Source: Gammaproteobacteria bacterium (GTDB lineage Bacteria > Pseudomonadota > Gammaproteobacteria > Chromatiales > Chromatiaceae). Taken from it: a DNA stretch of 64,000 bases. Positions 10,988 through 20,585 of this stretch are shown in pieces. Both the position numbers and the translations under genes were made by a program. The stretch lies in contig RZZN01000021.1 of assembly GCA_009929855.1 (NCBI GenBank), positions 1-64,000 of the forward strand. Reading direction: 5' to 3'. Position 1 is the first letter of the stretch; each line of letters opens with the position of its first letter. The notes beneath the pieces were generated by a model. It was not told the origin of the DNA and ran no database searches. It was given only the letters and a program-made list of their open reading frames with translations.

Positions 10988-12796
10988 ATGTCACACTGGC
11001 GTCTCCCCTTGATGATCCTAGCGGCCATCCTGGTCGTCACTGGCGTGCCAATCAGTGCCTGGTGGTGGTCCGCCGGGGGCGATGATGCGGTCTCGGCGGA
11101 TGTGCCTGGGTCGGCGCCGATGCGCGATGCGCCGGCCGAGGCGACTGGATCTGGATCCAGCCTCTTGGTCGGCGGCGAGGTGACCGCCACCACGGATGAC
11201 GCGGGTGACGTGTCGGTCACGCGCCCAAGCGCGGATGCGGCCGAGTCGGCGTCCATGCGCACGGACCTGGGTCAAGATGGACGAGGCGCGCGCACGGATC
11301 AGGATCGGGGTGGATCAAGGGCGCTCACGGACCTGGAGCGAGAGGGATCAATGGCGCGCGTGGATCTGGGCCAAGATGGATCGGTGTCGCGCGGCGGGGA
11401 GATGGGCCGCTCGGCGCGTCCGATGACCGACCAGCCGCCGAGCGATCAGACGTCTGGGATGGATGGGATCCGGGGTCAGTTGTTGTTCACCGATGGCTCG
11501 CCGGTGTCGGGCGCGACGGTCGTGGCGCGCGCCGTGCACCTCTTCGATGAGATGGAGATGGCGCAGGCTGATGAGGCGCGGGTCATCACTGGTGGCAGTG
11601 GTCGATTCGAGTTTCGGGGACTGGGTCCTGGCGAATACAGCTTGACGGCGACCGTCAGCGGCACACCCTCGATCGTCGGCAGCGCGACTGTACGGACCGG
11701 CTCGGATCAGGTCAGACTCGTCATGGGGCGTACGATCGATCTGTGGGTCGATGGCCTTGTCATGGATCCGTCCGGTGCACCACTGGCGGATGTCATGGTC
11801 GCGGTGATCGGGCATGACATCAGTGTGCCGAGCGCGGCTGATGGCCGATTCGGATTCTTCCTGACCGTGCCGGATCACCGCCACGTTGGGCTCAGCCTCA
11901 TGCGCGAGGGCTTCGAGCCGGGACGGGCCAGTCTCGATCCGGCGACGCGTGATGCCATGGGTGTGGTGGTCGTCGATGCCACGCTCAAGCCAGTGCAAGG
12001 CCAGTTGACCGTCGCCGGCCATGTGCTGGATGTACGGGGCCGTGGTTTGTCCGGCAAATCGGTCTACCTCAGCCAGAATGCCAACAAGTATCGCGCCACG
12101 ACCGATGCCACGGGCGCCTTCGTGATCACCGGGATCCGCGGTCCAGGTCTCTATCATCTCGCGGTCTCGGCCGATGGCCTGCACACCGGGCATCAGAATC
12201 CGCGCTTCAATGTCCCCGCGGGTGGGCTGCGGGGGCATGTGATCGAGCTCGCTCAGGTCGGCGCGGGCAGCGTCCATGGTGTGATGTTCGATGTCGAGGG
12301 CCGACCCATGCCGAATTTCACGCTCATGATCCAGAGCTCGGGCGCGCCGCAGGAGGGGGTCTCGATCACCAGTGACGTCCAGGGTCACTTCGCGGCGCAG
12401 GATGTCCCGGAGGGTAAGCTGCGGATCCAGAGTCGGTCCTTTCCGCGTTTCATCACCAGTGGGCTCGATCTGGCCGCGGGCGAGGTCCTGGATGTCGACG
12501 TCTTGCTCGACCATGGGGAGCGCACGCTCGCCGGGCGGGTCACCAACGATTCGGGTCGCCCAATGGCCGGTGTCGATCTGACTCTCTCATGGGTGCTGCG
12601 GGATGGGTCGATCGTTCATGAGTCACTGCGCAAGACGACGACCGATCGCGCGGGTGAGTTCGTCTTCACTCGGCTCGGCGCGGACGCCTATGATCTATCG
12701 GCGCGGGCGCCCCACCATGCCCCCTGGCGGATCCAGGGACTGGATCCGATGCGCTCCGGGCCTCTTCACATCGAGTTGACTCAGGCCGTGCAATGA
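10988..12796 (+). CDS. Membrane-anchored protein with carboxypeptidase-regulatory-like repeats
   Basis: The 602-residue protein starts with an uncleaved signal anchor (LPLMILAAILVVTGVPIS, about 6-24). An Asp/Arg/Gly-rich low-complexity stretch follows (about 75-150, DLGQDG repeated). About five Ig-like domains of the carboxypeptidase regulatory type then run from about 158 to the end; each begins with a G-x-V-x-D-x-x-G-x-P-x-x-G pattern and includes a T-x-x-x-G-x-F-x-x-x-x-L/I motif. Such domains are usually periplasmic or extracellular binding or scaffold modules; no catalytic domain is visible. A GAGG ribosome site lies about 7 bases before the ATG. The gene follows the sensor kinase by 124 bases and ends 4 bases from the convergent mtaB stop. 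Confidence 0.75.
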   Translation: MSHWRLPLMILAAILVVTGVPISAWWWSAGGDDAVSADVPGSAPMRDAPAEATGSGSSLLVGGEVTATTDDAGDVSVTRPSADAAESASMRTDLGQDGRGARTDQDRGGSRALTDLEREGSMARVDLGQDGSVSRGGEMGRSARPMTDQPPSDQTSGMDGIRGQLLFTDGSPVSGATVVARAVHLFDEMEMAQADEARVITGGSGRFEFRGLGPGEYSLTATVSGTPSIVGSATVRTGSDQVRLVMGRTIDLWVDGLVMDPSGAPLADVMVAVIGHDISVPSAADGRFGFFLTVPDHRHVGLSLMREGFEPGRASLDPATRDAMGVVVVDATLKPVQGQLTVAGHVLDVRGRGLSGKSVYLSQNANKYRATTDATGAFVITGIRGPGLYHLAVSADGLHTGHQNPRFNVPAGGLRGHVIELAQVGAGSVHGVMFDVEGRPMPNFTLMIQSSGAPQEGVSITSDVQGHFAAQDVPEGKLRIQSRSFPRFITSGLDLAAGEVLDVDVLLDHGERTLAGRVTNDSGRPMAGVDLTLSWVLRDGSIVHESLRKTTTDRAGEFVFTRLGADAYDLSARAPHHAPWRIQGLDPMRSGPLHIELTQAVQ

Positions 12797-12800
12797 GGCT

Positions 12801-14204
12801 CTAGTCGCTCGGCCGTCGTGCCCATCCCTCTGACTCGGTCGATGTCATGATCGGACCATCAGGCGTGTGTCTGTCAGCGCCATCGTCGACTGGATGGCCG
12901 ATCAAAAGCTCACCCTCGGCGCTCACGCCAGTGAGGATGACGGGCAGGATGCGGCTCGGGGCAATGGGGGCGGCTGTCGCCAGTTGGACTGGGAGATAGT
13001 TGGGTGTGTAGCCATGGCGGCGTGGCGCGAGATCACTCGGCGCCGCGCCCTCGGCGAGGATCTCGACCCTCTTGCCGACCTGCTCGCGCAGGATCTCGCC
13101 GCGCAGATGGGCGACCAGTGACTGCAGGTCGTCCTGTCGCTGCCGTTTGATGGTCTCCTCGATCTGGTCCGGGAAGTTCGCGGCGGCGGTGCCTGGACGC
13201 GGTGAGAAGCTGAAGGCGTGCACATGGGCGAAGCGCACGGTCGCGACCATGTCGAGTGTGCGCTGCCAATCGTCCGCCGACTCGCCGGGAAAGCCGACGA
13301 TGACATCCGTGGTGACATTGAGGTCGGGGATGCGCTCCCGGCCGAGCGCCACCAGATGCGCGAATTGCGCGCTCTTGCAGCGACGCGCCATGCGCCGCAG
13401 GATCCGATCCGATCCGCTCTGCAGGGGGAGATGCAGATGCGGCATCAGTCGTCGATCCTCGAACAGACCCCAAAAGTCGGTGCTCAAGCCCCAGGGCTCG
13501 AGCGAGCCGAGCCGCAGTCGGGCAATCTCGGTCTCGGCGAGGATGCGCCGGATGAGTCCGAGCAGATCCTCGCCCTGATCATCCTCGTAGCCACCGAGAT
13601 GGACCCCGGTCAAGACCACCTCCTGGATCCCGCGCGCGACCAGGCGCGCGATCGCGGCGATCACCTCAGCCGCGGGCCGACTCTGCTCGGGGCCGCGTGC
13701 CAGTGTGGTGACACAGAAGGTGCAGCGATAACGGCAGCCGTCCTGGACCTTGATGAAGGCGCGGTCGCGACCGCGGATGAACAGTGTGCTCGATTGATCG
13801 GGCGCGCGCTCCGCTGCCGGGTGGGTCAATGACGTGAGTGCCGCGAGCGCGATCTCGACGAGTCGATCCTTGTCGCGGTTGGTGATGATCAGGTCGACAC
13901 CCGCCGCCGGCGCGAGCGCTGCGTCACCGAGCGTGGCGAGGCAGCCGCTGACGATGAGCTTCGCATCCGGATTGCGCCGTTGCTGGCGGCGCAGGAGTTG
14001 ACGCGATTTGCGCACGGCCTCCTGCGTGACGGCGCAGGTGTTGATGACGGTAAGGTCGGCTGGGCCATCATCGGCGACGATCGCGAGCCCGGCCACCTGG
14101 AAGCGCTCCGCCCAATCCTCGGCCTCGGCCTCGTTGAGACGGCAACCCAGACTCATGATGCGCACCCGCGGCGCGCCCTTGCACGAGGTGTCTGGGAGGG
14201 CCAT
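12801..14204 (-). CDS. mtaB: tRNA t6A37 methylthiotransferase MtaB
   Basis: This 467-residue radical-SAM enzyme would convert t6A37 of ANN-decoding tRNAs to ms2t6A. The N-terminal MTTase domain has its cluster cysteines in SLGCRLN, NTCAVT and SGCLA. The radical-SAM domain has CRYRCTFC (CxxxCxxC), and a TRAM-like tail follows. I chose the ATG at 14204 (MALPDTSCKGAPRVRI) because it fits family length. The same frame stays open to 14996, but that extension has no MTTase similarity and runs over the neighbouring secreted-protein gene in another frame. It is YqeV/MtaB rather than MiaB or RimO by its SLGCRLN start and length. The assignment is confident, the exact start less so; a GTG slightly upstream is possible. 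Confidence 0.88.
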   Translation of the reverse strand: MALPDTSCKGAPRVRIMSLGCRLNEAEAEDWAERFQVAGLAIVADDGPADLTVINTCAVTQEAVRKSRQLLRRQQRRNPDAKLIVSGCLATLGDAALAPAAGVDLIITNRDKDRLVEIALAALTSLTHPAAERAPDQSSTLFIRGRDRAFIKVQDGCRYRCTFCVTTLARGPEQSRPAAEVIAAIARLVARGIQEVVLTGVHLGGYEDDQGEDLLGLIRRILAETEIARLRLGSLEPWGLSTDFWGLFEDRRLMPHLHLPLQSGSDRILRRMARRCKSAQFAHLVALGRERIPDLNVTTDVIVGFPGESADDWQRTLDMVATVRFAHVHAFSFSPRPGTAAANFPDQIEETIKRQRQDDLQSLVAHLRGEILREQVGKRVEILAEGAAPSDLAPRRHGYTPNYLPVQLATAAPIAPSRILPVILTGVSAEGELLIGHPVDDGADRHTPDGPIMTSTESEGWARRPSD

Positions 14205-14362
14205 GCGCGCGCGGGTCGCCTCGGCCCAGGGACGCGGCACGGGATCGAGGGTCACGAGGCGCGCGCGGGCGCGGTTCAGGTCCGCCCTGTCATGACCGGC
14301 TGGGTGACTGGTCTCGTGTTCGCTGCCGAGCGCAGCGGCTTCTGGGGTGCGCGAGTCTTCCT

Positions 14363-14965
14363 TCAGGGTCGTGGTCCTCGACCGGGGTATCCGGGCCAGC
14401 TTGGCTCGCCCCATGGACGCATTGGCCCTAGTCGGTCTCTGGGGATGCGCAGCAGGATGCGATCGGCGCTCTGCTCGCGCGACATGGCCCTCAGATTGGC
14501 GTCGGGGGGCAAGGCGAGGTGCTGGCTCGCCATGCTGCTCATCTGGCTGTAGCCATGCTGGTCGCCTTGCGCGCGGCTCTCTGCCCGCCACTGGCGCGAT
14601 TGGGTTCGATAGGTGATGGACAGACCCTGGCCGCGCGGGATGATCTCGACCTGCGCGGGATCGATGTTGGTGAGTGCAATGGCGATGGAATAGGCATCCG
14701 GTTCGCTCTGGCGCGAGATCGCCAGATGGCTGGCTCCCGGGCGGCGGATTGCGGGGCGGGCTGGCCAGTCGCCCGGGATCCGCCCAGGCTCGAGCTGGTG
14801 CGGGATGGGTGGCGCGAACGGTGCGAAGGGTTGCGGCATCGCCCAAGGTGGCATCATGGGGCCTGCATGCGGCGGCACGCCTGGCATGGGGCCGGCCGGA
14901 CCCGCGGCGAGCGCTGGTGTGGCAAGCGTGGTGAGCAGTAGAAGGGCGTTCATTGCACTGCGCAT
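14363..14965 (-). CDS. Secreted Hsp20/alpha-crystallin-like protein
   Basis: The product is about 200 residues and starts with a signal peptide (MRSAMNALLLLTTLATPALA). A Pro/Met/Gly-rich segment follows (about 22-65), then a region resembling an Hsp20 core: alternating strands with LTNIDPAQVEIIPRGQGLSI and a final ILLRIPRD that looks like the I-x-I strand. A GGAG ribosome site 6 bases before the ATG at 14965 supports this start; a GTG at 14977 is the alternative. An exported Hsp20-like protein could act as a periplasmic holdase, but the similarity is weak and the function is inference. It lies upstream of mtaB on the same strand with a 158-base gap. Confidence 0.6.
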   Translation of the reverse strand: MRSAMNALLLLTTLATPALAAGPAGPMPGVPPHAGPMMPPWAMPQPFAPFAPPIPHQLEPGRIPGDWPARPAIRRPGASHLAISRQSEPDAYSIAIALTNIDPAQVEIIPRGQGLSITYRTQSRQWRAESRAQGDQHGYSQMSSMASQHLALPPDANLRAMSREQSADRILLRIPRDRLGPMRPWGEPSWPGYPGRGPRP

Positions 14966-15077
14966 GGTGGGCTCCACGGGTGACAGGGTTGCTCAAGTAT
15001 AGGCCGACTCCATCCCTTGGCGAAACGTGCCCGAGGTTGACCAGTGTCTCGACGAGACCGGCTTTGACTGATCAGGG

Positions 15078-17072
15078 TCACCCGCTGGCGCGCACGGGTC
15101 CGAGCAGGCGCGCATCGAGCACGCCGCGCAGTGCGTTGCAGACGATGATCCGCTCGGCGCGATGCAGATCGGCGAGACGCAGGGGCGCCTCGCACGCGTC
15201 GCGTGCCGGATCATCCAGTAGGGTCGCGCGCATCACGCCGGGCAGGACCCCGGCGCGCAAGGGTGGTGTCATCCAGCGCCCATCGAGACGCAGGAAGATG
15301 GAGCTGCGGCCACCTTCGGTCAGCAGCCCGGCGCGATTGTGGAAGATCGTGTCGAAGGCACCCTGACGTACGGCGCTGGCGATGGCTGCGTCATACCGGG
15401 CGCGATGGGTCGTCTTGTGGCCCAGCAGGGGGTCGCTCTCATCGATCGGGTCGGACGCGATCAGTAGACCGACCGGTCCGTCGGGCAGCGGATCGAGCGG
15501 CGTGGCGGTGATCTCGAAGCCGCCGTCCTTGTTCAGGGTGAGCCGTAGACGCACCGCTTGATCGCTCGCTACGGCCGCGACCCGCGCATCCAGCGCCCGG
15601 CGCAGATCCGTCAGTGACAACTTGAATCCCAGTCGGTCCGCGCTGCGCCCGAGTCGCTCCAGATGCCGATCGAGCCGTGCGATGCCGTCCGCGCGGCTCG
15701 CGCGCATCGTCTCCAGCAGGCGCAAGCCGGGGTCGAGCCCGGTGAGGAAACGGGCCTTCAAGCACGATTCAGCGTATTCGTCGGCGGCCTGGCTGTCACT
15801 GACGATCCCGGCCCCGACACCCAGCCGACCAGGACGGGATGCCAGCATCGAGTCAGTCCCCACCGCTCGGTCCAGCACCAGTGTGCGGATCGCCACCGAG
15901 AGACAGAAGTCGCCGCAGCTTGCCTCGGCCGCTCCAGCGGGCGGTGGATCGATCCAGCCGATGGTTCCGGTGTAGAGCCCGCGCGGTCGGGTCTCGAGCA
16001 TCCTGATCCAATGCATGGTGCGCCGCTTGGGGGCGCCAGTGATCGAGCCACAGGGAAAGGTCGCGCGCAATACATCCGCGAAGGTCACGTCCGGGCGCAG
16101 TGTGGCCTCGATGGTGGAGGTCATCTGCCAGAGCGTGGGATGCGCCTCCACCTCGAAGAGTGCCGGCACGCGCACGCTGGCGATGCGCGCCAGACGTCCG
16201 ATGTCGTTGCGCAGCAGATCGACGATCATGAGGTTCTCGGCGCGGGTCTTGGGGTCGGTGCTGAGCGCCAGGGCGGCGCGCGCATCCTCCGCGGCCATGC
16301 CGGTGCGGGCCGCCGTGCCCTTCATCGGGCGTGCTTGGATCTGTCCCGCTTGGTGTCTGAGAAAGAGCTCGGGGGAGCAGGACAAGACCAGCTCGGGCGC
16401 CTGGTCGTCGTCGGTGTCTGGCAGTGACAACAAGGTACCGAAGGGGACGGGCTGGGTCGCGCGCAAGCGCCGGTAGAGACTGATCGGCGAGCCAAAGGTC
16501 TCGACCTCGAGCCTGAACGTATAGTTGACCTGATAGGTTTCGCCAGCCTGGATCGCGGCTTGGATGCGCTGCAGCGCGCTGATGAAGGCCGTCTCATCGA
16601 GGCTGGGGCGGGCCGCGAAGACCCCGGCGGGCGCTGGCTCGGAATCCGCGTCGGGCGGCTGCAGGCTGTCGTCCGCCGACCCTGGCGGCCGCTCCGCGGA
16701 GCGGCCGTTCGCGTCCGCCCCTGTGCACTCGCGCTCCAGTGACAGGAGCCAGGCGCCGACCTCCTGGCTCGAGAGTCGTCGCAGCCCGGCGAACAAGAGG
16801 ATCCGCAGCGCGCCGCGCTCCGTTGGTGCCAGCCCCTGGTCGCCCGCGCCGAGCAGCCGTGCCCCCCATTCATAGTCAGCCAGCACCACCGCGTGGCGTC
16901 CGGCGCGCATCGCATGCTCGGCCTCGGCCCATACCGCATCGAGCTGACCTGGATCCGTGCAGCGACATTCGTGCACGAAATCAGTGTAGAGCCGGCTGGT
17001 CGGCCGTGCCGCGGTGGCGGTGCAGTCATCGAGGAGCGCGAAGGTGGGCAGCCCAGTCCTGGCGGAGCGCAT
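15078..17072 (-). CDS. pabBC: Aminodeoxychorismate synthase component I fused to aminodeoxychorismate lyase
   Basis: The 664-residue fusion would make p-aminobenzoate for folate. The N-terminal two thirds is a chorismate-binding PabB module (ARPMKGTAAR, ENLMIVDLLRNDIG, PCGSITGAPKRRTM). The C-terminal part, from about residue 440, is a fold-type IV PLP lyase (PabC) with GHKTTHRARYD carrying the likely PLP lysine and LLTEGGRSSIFL. Fused PabB-PabC proteins are known in many proteobacteria. The start at 17072 lies 8 bases after the queE stop; open frame extends further upstream to 17330 but only overlaps queE. It is the last gene of the queC-queD-queE run; QueC-E and folate synthesis both start from GTP-derived pterins, which may explain the linkage. 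Confidence 0.88.
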   Translation of the reverse strand: MRSARTGLPTFALLDDCTATAARPTSRLYTDFVHECRCTDPGQLDAVWAEAEHAMRAGRHAVVLADYEWGARLLGAGDQGLAPTERGALRILLFAGLRRLSSQEVGAWLLSLERECTGADANGRSAERPPGSADDSLQPPDADSEPAPAGVFAARPSLDETAFISALQRIQAAIQAGETYQVNYTFRLEVETFGSPISLYRRLRATQPVPFGTLLSLPDTDDDQAPELVLSCSPELFLRHQAGQIQARPMKGTAARTGMAAEDARAALALSTDPKTRAENLMIVDLLRNDIGRLARIASVRVPALFEVEAHPTLWQMTSTIEATLRPDVTFADVLRATFPCGSITGAPKRRTMHWIRMLETRPRGLYTGTIGWIDPPPAGAAEASCGDFCLSVAIRTLVLDRAVGTDSMLASRPGRLGVGAGIVSDSQAADEYAESCLKARFLTGLDPGLRLLETMRASRADGIARLDRHLERLGRSADRLGFKLSLTDLRRALDARVAAVASDQAVRLRLTLNKDGGFEITATPLDPLPDGPVGLLIASDPIDESDPLLGHKTTHRARYDAAIASAVRQGAFDTIFHNRAGLLTEGGRSSIFLRLDGRWMTPPLRAGVLPGVMRATLLDDPARDACEAPLRLADLHRAERIIVCNALRGVLDARLLGPVRASG

Positions 17073-17080
17073 CTGCGGAC

Positions 17081-17722
17081 TCAGGGGATGCCCACCAGCT
17101 TGTGCATCTGCAGGCTCAGACGCCAGCGCGGATGGGCCAGACAATAGGCCACGGCCTGGTCGGTGGACGTCTGGCGATCCGCTCCATCCATCGGCTGGAG
17201 AAAAAACCACTTGAAGGCGAGCCCGGCAAAGCGCTCGGGCGGGGCCTCGGGCTGAGGGTAGACGAGCTTGAGCTCGTCGCCTCCGGTCAGCACGAGCTGG
17301 GCATCGGACTTGGGACTGACACAGAGCCAATCGATGCCGGGTGGGGCGGGGCAGGTGCCATTGGTCTCGACCGCGATCTCGAAGCCCCGCTCATGCAGTG
17401 CCGCGATCAGGGGTGGGTCGAGCTGCAGCAGTGGCTCGCCGCCGGTGCAGACCACATAGGGACGCGCGTTGGGGTCGGGCGTGGCGGTCCAGGCGGCCTG
17501 GATGGCCGCGGCAAGCGCCACGGGGTCGCTGAAGCTGCCGCCCCCGGGTCCGTCGGTGCCGCGAAAGTCGGTGTCGCAGAAGCCGCAGGTGGCCGTCGCG
17601 CGGTCGCGCTCGCGGCCAGACCAGAGGTTGCAGCCGGCGAAGCGGCAGAACACCGCGGCCCGTCCGCAACGGGCGCCCTCGCCCTGGAGGCTGTAGAAGA
17701 TCTCCTTGACCTGATAGCTCAT
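17081..17722 (-). CDS. queE: 7-carboxy-7-deazaguanine synthase
   Basis: This 213-residue radical-SAM enzyme converts 6-carboxytetrahydropterin to 7-carboxy-7-deazaguanine in preQ0/queuosine synthesis. The start [16 protein letters not shown] is typical. The cluster motif is the CX14CX2C variant (CNLWSG...CGFC) seen in E. coli-type QueE instead of CX3CX2C. VCTGGEPLLQ is the conserved GGEP motif. Its ATG overlaps the queD stop (ATGA), so the two are translationally coupled. Confidence 0.93.
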   Translation of the reverse strand: MSYQVKEIFYSLQGEGARCGRAAVFCRFAGCNLWSGRERDRATATCGFCDTDFRGTDGPGGGSFSDPVALAAAIQAAWTATPDPNARPYVVCTGGEPLLQLDPPLIAALHERGFEIAVETNGTCPAPPGIDWLCVSPKSDAQLVLTGGDELKLVYPQPEAPPERFAGLAFKWFFLQPMDGADRQTSTDQAVAYCLAHPRWRLSLQMHKLVGIP

Positions 17723-18813
17723 GCGGGCAGGGCTGGTCCCAATTCGCCCCAGCTCAGACCGGCCCCGCAACCGGGGGTCGCGAAGAGATCGATGCGATCG
17801 AGCGCGGGCAGCGCCGCGGCGGCCTGCTCGCGGATCCAGAGCACCAGGTTGGCTGGATCGGCGTCGCGCAGCTGCTGCAGGGTGTCGAGCCGGTGATGGT
17901 CGAGCTGGGCATAGACCGGCTTGAAGAGCGCCTTGACATCGCCGTAGTCGACCGTCCAGCCGAGCACCCTATCGAGCGGCGCGCTCAGATGCAGACGCAG
18001 CAGATAACTGTGCCCGTGCAGCCGCCGGCGCGGGTCGCCGGCCGGGGCCTGGCGCAGTGCGAGCGCGGCCTCGAAGCGCTGCTCCTTCCAGATCCGGTAA
18101 TGGGCGCCGTCATAGTGACAGCCGGCGGTGGCGGTCTCGTAGACGCTGATCCAGGAGAGTGCGGGTAGGGCCGGTTTGAGCCGCTCCCAGAGCCAAGACG
18201 CGAGCAGCTCGCTGGTCGGGTTCTCCAGACCCGGGATGTCATTGAGACAGGCGTGATCGAGCTCGGCATGCAGGGGCGCCCAGAGCGCCCCGAGCCGGTC
18301 GTAGTCCAGCCCCATGTCTTGACCGGCCAGATCCTGAGCGGCGTGCAGGATGACCTCGAAGCCATGACCATGCATGCGTCCGCACTGGTGTCCGGGCGGG
18401 ACATTGGGCAGACGGTGCGCGGCCTCGAAGCGGAAGCGCCGCCAGACATGGACATGCTCGGCCCCGTCGAGATCGGCCCCTTGCTCGGGTGTGCTGCGCA
18501 CCCCGACCGTCGCCAGACCGGGCAGCGCGAGCCGATCGCGGATCCAGCGTGCCAGGTTCTCGTCGGTGGGGGTGGGCAGGACCGCGTTGAGGTCCTGATA
18601 GTCCAGCGGGGCGACGGCCTCGCGCAGTGCGCCGGTGAGCTGCTCGGTCTCGGCGCCGGCGAAGGCGGCCCAGTCGGGCGGCAGCTCAGCACGCACGCGG
18701 GCGACGAAGCCATGACCATGCAGCCGGCGCGCGCGATGCCCCTCGGGGAGGATGGCGACACGCCGCGCCGCCTCGAAGCGGCTGGCGGCCTGATGAAAGA
18801 GCCGCTCGCTCAT
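17719..18813 (-). CDS. queD: 6-carboxytetrahydropterin synthase, triple QueD-domain protein
   Basis: QueD makes 6-carboxytetrahydropterin from dihydroneopterin triphosphate. Family members are about 120 residues, but this protein has 364 and contains three QueD/PTPS-like units (about 1-118, 119-240 and 241-364). The middle unit is complete: zinc His133 (FEAAHRL), catalytic Cys144 with zinc His148/His150 ([11 protein letters not shown]), LDH at 185-187 and the [13 protein letters not shown] signature. Unit 1 has Arg17 for the first zinc His, no Cys and LDY for LDH. Unit 3 has Leu251 for the zinc His and no Cys, but keeps HGH and LDHH. Only one active site per chain therefore seems intact. Start at 18813 overlaps the queC stop (ATGA). 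Confidence 0.9.
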   Translation of the reverse strand: MSERLFHQAASRFEAARRVAILPEGHRARRLHGHGFVARVRAELPPDWAAFAGAETEQLTGALREAVAPLDYQDLNAVLPTPTDENLARWIRDRLALPGLATVGVRSTPEQGADLDGAEHVHVWRRFRFEAAHRLPNVPPGHQCGRMHGHGFEVILHAAQDLAGQDMGLDYDRLGALWAPLHAELDHACLNDIPGLENPTSELLASWLWERLKPALPALSWISVYETATAGCHYDGAHYRIWKEQRFEAALALRQAPAGDPRRRLHGHSYLLRLHLSAPLDRVLGWTVDYGDVKALFKPVYAQLDHHRLDTLQQLRDADPANLVLWIREQAAAALPALDRIDLFATPGCGAGLSWGELGPALPA

Positions 18814-19514
18814 CTTGGGTCTGCTCCGGCGAAGCGTGCCAGCAAGGGATCGGTCAGACCGGCCTTGGCGAAGCCCTTGGCGCGCAGTTGACAGGAGTCG
18901 CAGCCGCCACAGGGTCGTGCGTCCGGGCCGGGGTCGTAGCAGCTGCTGGTCAGGCCATAGTCGACCCCGAGCTGGCTGCCGCGGACGATGATCTCGGCCT
19001 TGGTCAGCGCCATCAGGGGGGCATGGATCCTGATCCGCTGACGCCCCTCGACCGCTGCCGCGGTGGCCAGATTGGCCATCCGCTCGAAGGCCGCGAGATA
19101 GTCGGGACGACAATCCGGATAGCCCGAGTAGTCGAGCGCATTGACCCCGATGAAGAGATCGTTTGCGCCCAGCACCTCGGCCCAAGCGAGCGCGAAGGCG
19201 AGAAAGACCGTGTTGCGCGCCGGGACATAGGTGATCGGGATGCCCTGGCTGGGATCACCCGGATCACGTCCCTTGGGGACCGCAAGATCGGCGGTGAGTG
19301 CCGAGCCGCCGAAGCGACGCAGGTCGATCTCGGCGATGACGTGCTCGGCGACCCCCATGGTCGCGGCCAGACGCGCCGCGCACTCCAGCTCGATGGCGTG
19401 ACGTTGACCATAGCGAAAGGAGAGCGCGTAAGGGGTGAATCCTTCCGACTTGGCGATGGCCAGGGTCGTCGTGGAGTCCAGTCCTCCGCTCAGTAGGATG
19501 ACGGCGGCGGTCAT
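18810..19514 (-). CDS. queC: 7-cyano-7-deazaguanine (preQ0) synthase
   Basis: The 234-residue enzyme uses ATP and ammonia to convert 7-carboxy-7-deazaguanine into preQ0. The PP-loop [11 protein letters not shown] is at the N-terminus. The C-terminal zinc site [17 protein letters not shown] has the expected four cysteines. [11 protein letters not shown] at 19514 fixes the start; the frame extends further upstream without family similarity. It is the first gene of the queC-queD-queE-pabBC run, with all three first junctions being ATGA overlaps or a gap of a few bases. Confidence 0.94.
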   Translation of the reverse strand: MTAAVILLSGGLDSTTTLAIAKSEGFTPYALSFRYGQRHAIELECAARLAATMGVAEHVIAEIDLRRFGGSALTADLAVPKGRDPGDPSQGIPITYVPARNTVFLAFALAWAEVLGANDLFIGVNALDYSGYPDCRPDYLAAFERMANLATAAAVEGRQRIRIHAPLMALTKAEIIVRGSQLGVDYGLTSSCYDPGPDARPCGGCDSCQLRAKGFAKAGLTDPLLARFAGADPR

Positions 19515-19815
19515 GGTCCGAGCCGGGGAGTGGAGCAAGTCAACATCATGGTTCGAGTCGCCCTGGCGGTGAGTACGGCTCGCAGGCAATATGGCACCAC
19601 GCCGCGTCGGGCTGGTGAATGGATGCGGTCAGGCTCGATGTCAAGGAGCGCTGCTTGGAGCGATGATGCACTGAATGGATTGACTGTCGACATGAACCTG
19701 CGCAGCAAACTGGAAGCATCCTGCGAGTGTCGGTTGGGGTGGTGCGGCTGGACTCACTGGGTGCGGCCCGTCTCAGGGGTCGTCCCGGCGGGTCAGCGTG
19801 TCGGCATGGGATACT
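19515..19815. other. Intergenic region between queC and tRNA-Ser
   Basis: The region must hold the queC promoter reading leftward. I see no clear sigma-70 pair, no preQ1-riboswitch-like pseudoknot core and no gene here. Confidence 0.5.
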
Positions 19816-19905
<90 letters not shown>

Positions 19906-19942
19906 TCGGGGCCATGTCACCCGGATCTCTTCGGGTCTCGAT

Positions 19943-19971
19943 AGTCTAGGTGGCCATGATCGGCTTGTCCA
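19943..19971 (-). promoter_or_regulatory. Candidate sigma-70 promoter of tRNA-Ser
   Basis: On the minus strand a TGGACA hexamer (19971-19966) is followed after 17 bases by TAGACT (19948-19943), about 37 bases before the tRNA. The spacing is ideal; the hexamers match consensus at 5/6 and 4/6. Confidence 0.5.
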
Positions 19972-20585
19972 TCGCAAATGCCGGGTCCAGTCGAGCGAGC
20001 CCCTTGCTCCGGCAGGGATGGTCGTGGGCCGAGTCGGGGTCAGGATGACGCACGAGACCCTTGGATACCGTCCCGATGCCCCGCCAGACCTGTCTGCTCC
20101 GACGGGGGGGTGTGGCTCGATTCGCTCGGGGTGACAGATTTTCGAGTTGAAATCTCGTGTTTTAGGGTTAGAATTGAACCTGTCGGACACTTTCTGATTT
20201 TTATATTGTCGAAATGTGTTTGATTGATCCTTGAGCGACGGGCAAAAGATACAGACTCAGCCCCCATTGACATGCAGGTCGGTACTCGCCGAGCCGAGAA
20301 CCATCGTGGGTTGCCCGAATAAGAGTTCGTCGAGACGTGGGAAGATCGTTCAAGCCTCGACCATCATCCGCTCCACGACGATCTCGCCAAGGCGCCCGGG
20401 TGCGCTGATCTGGGTATGCGATTGTTTAACGGTGTCTCGAATCAGGGGGTTGATCGTGGGATGCGTGTCTGAACGATCTTGTCCAACATCATCCCAATCG
20501 ATGCCATCCTTAATTCACCTCGCTCGATTCTTGTCATCCTGCGGTTCGCTGCACGATCAACCATGAAAATAGGAGTGTGCATAGC
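19972..20585. other. Intergenic region with an AT-rich patch
   Basis: No gene is supported in these 614 bases. A patch around 20150-20230 is clearly richer in A and T than its surroundings, and could mark a promoter or acquired DNA. An AGGAG at 20571-20575 is the ribosome site of the next gene. Confidence 0.5.

Noticed and set aside
14205-14996. Open extension of the mtaB frame by 264 residues
   Set aside because: It lacks MTTase similarity, is Arg/Pro/His-rich shadow sequence and overlaps the secreted Hsp20-like gene in another frame.
17073-17330. Upstream extension of pabBC
   Set aside because: It lies wholly within queE in another frame and has no chorismate-binding features.
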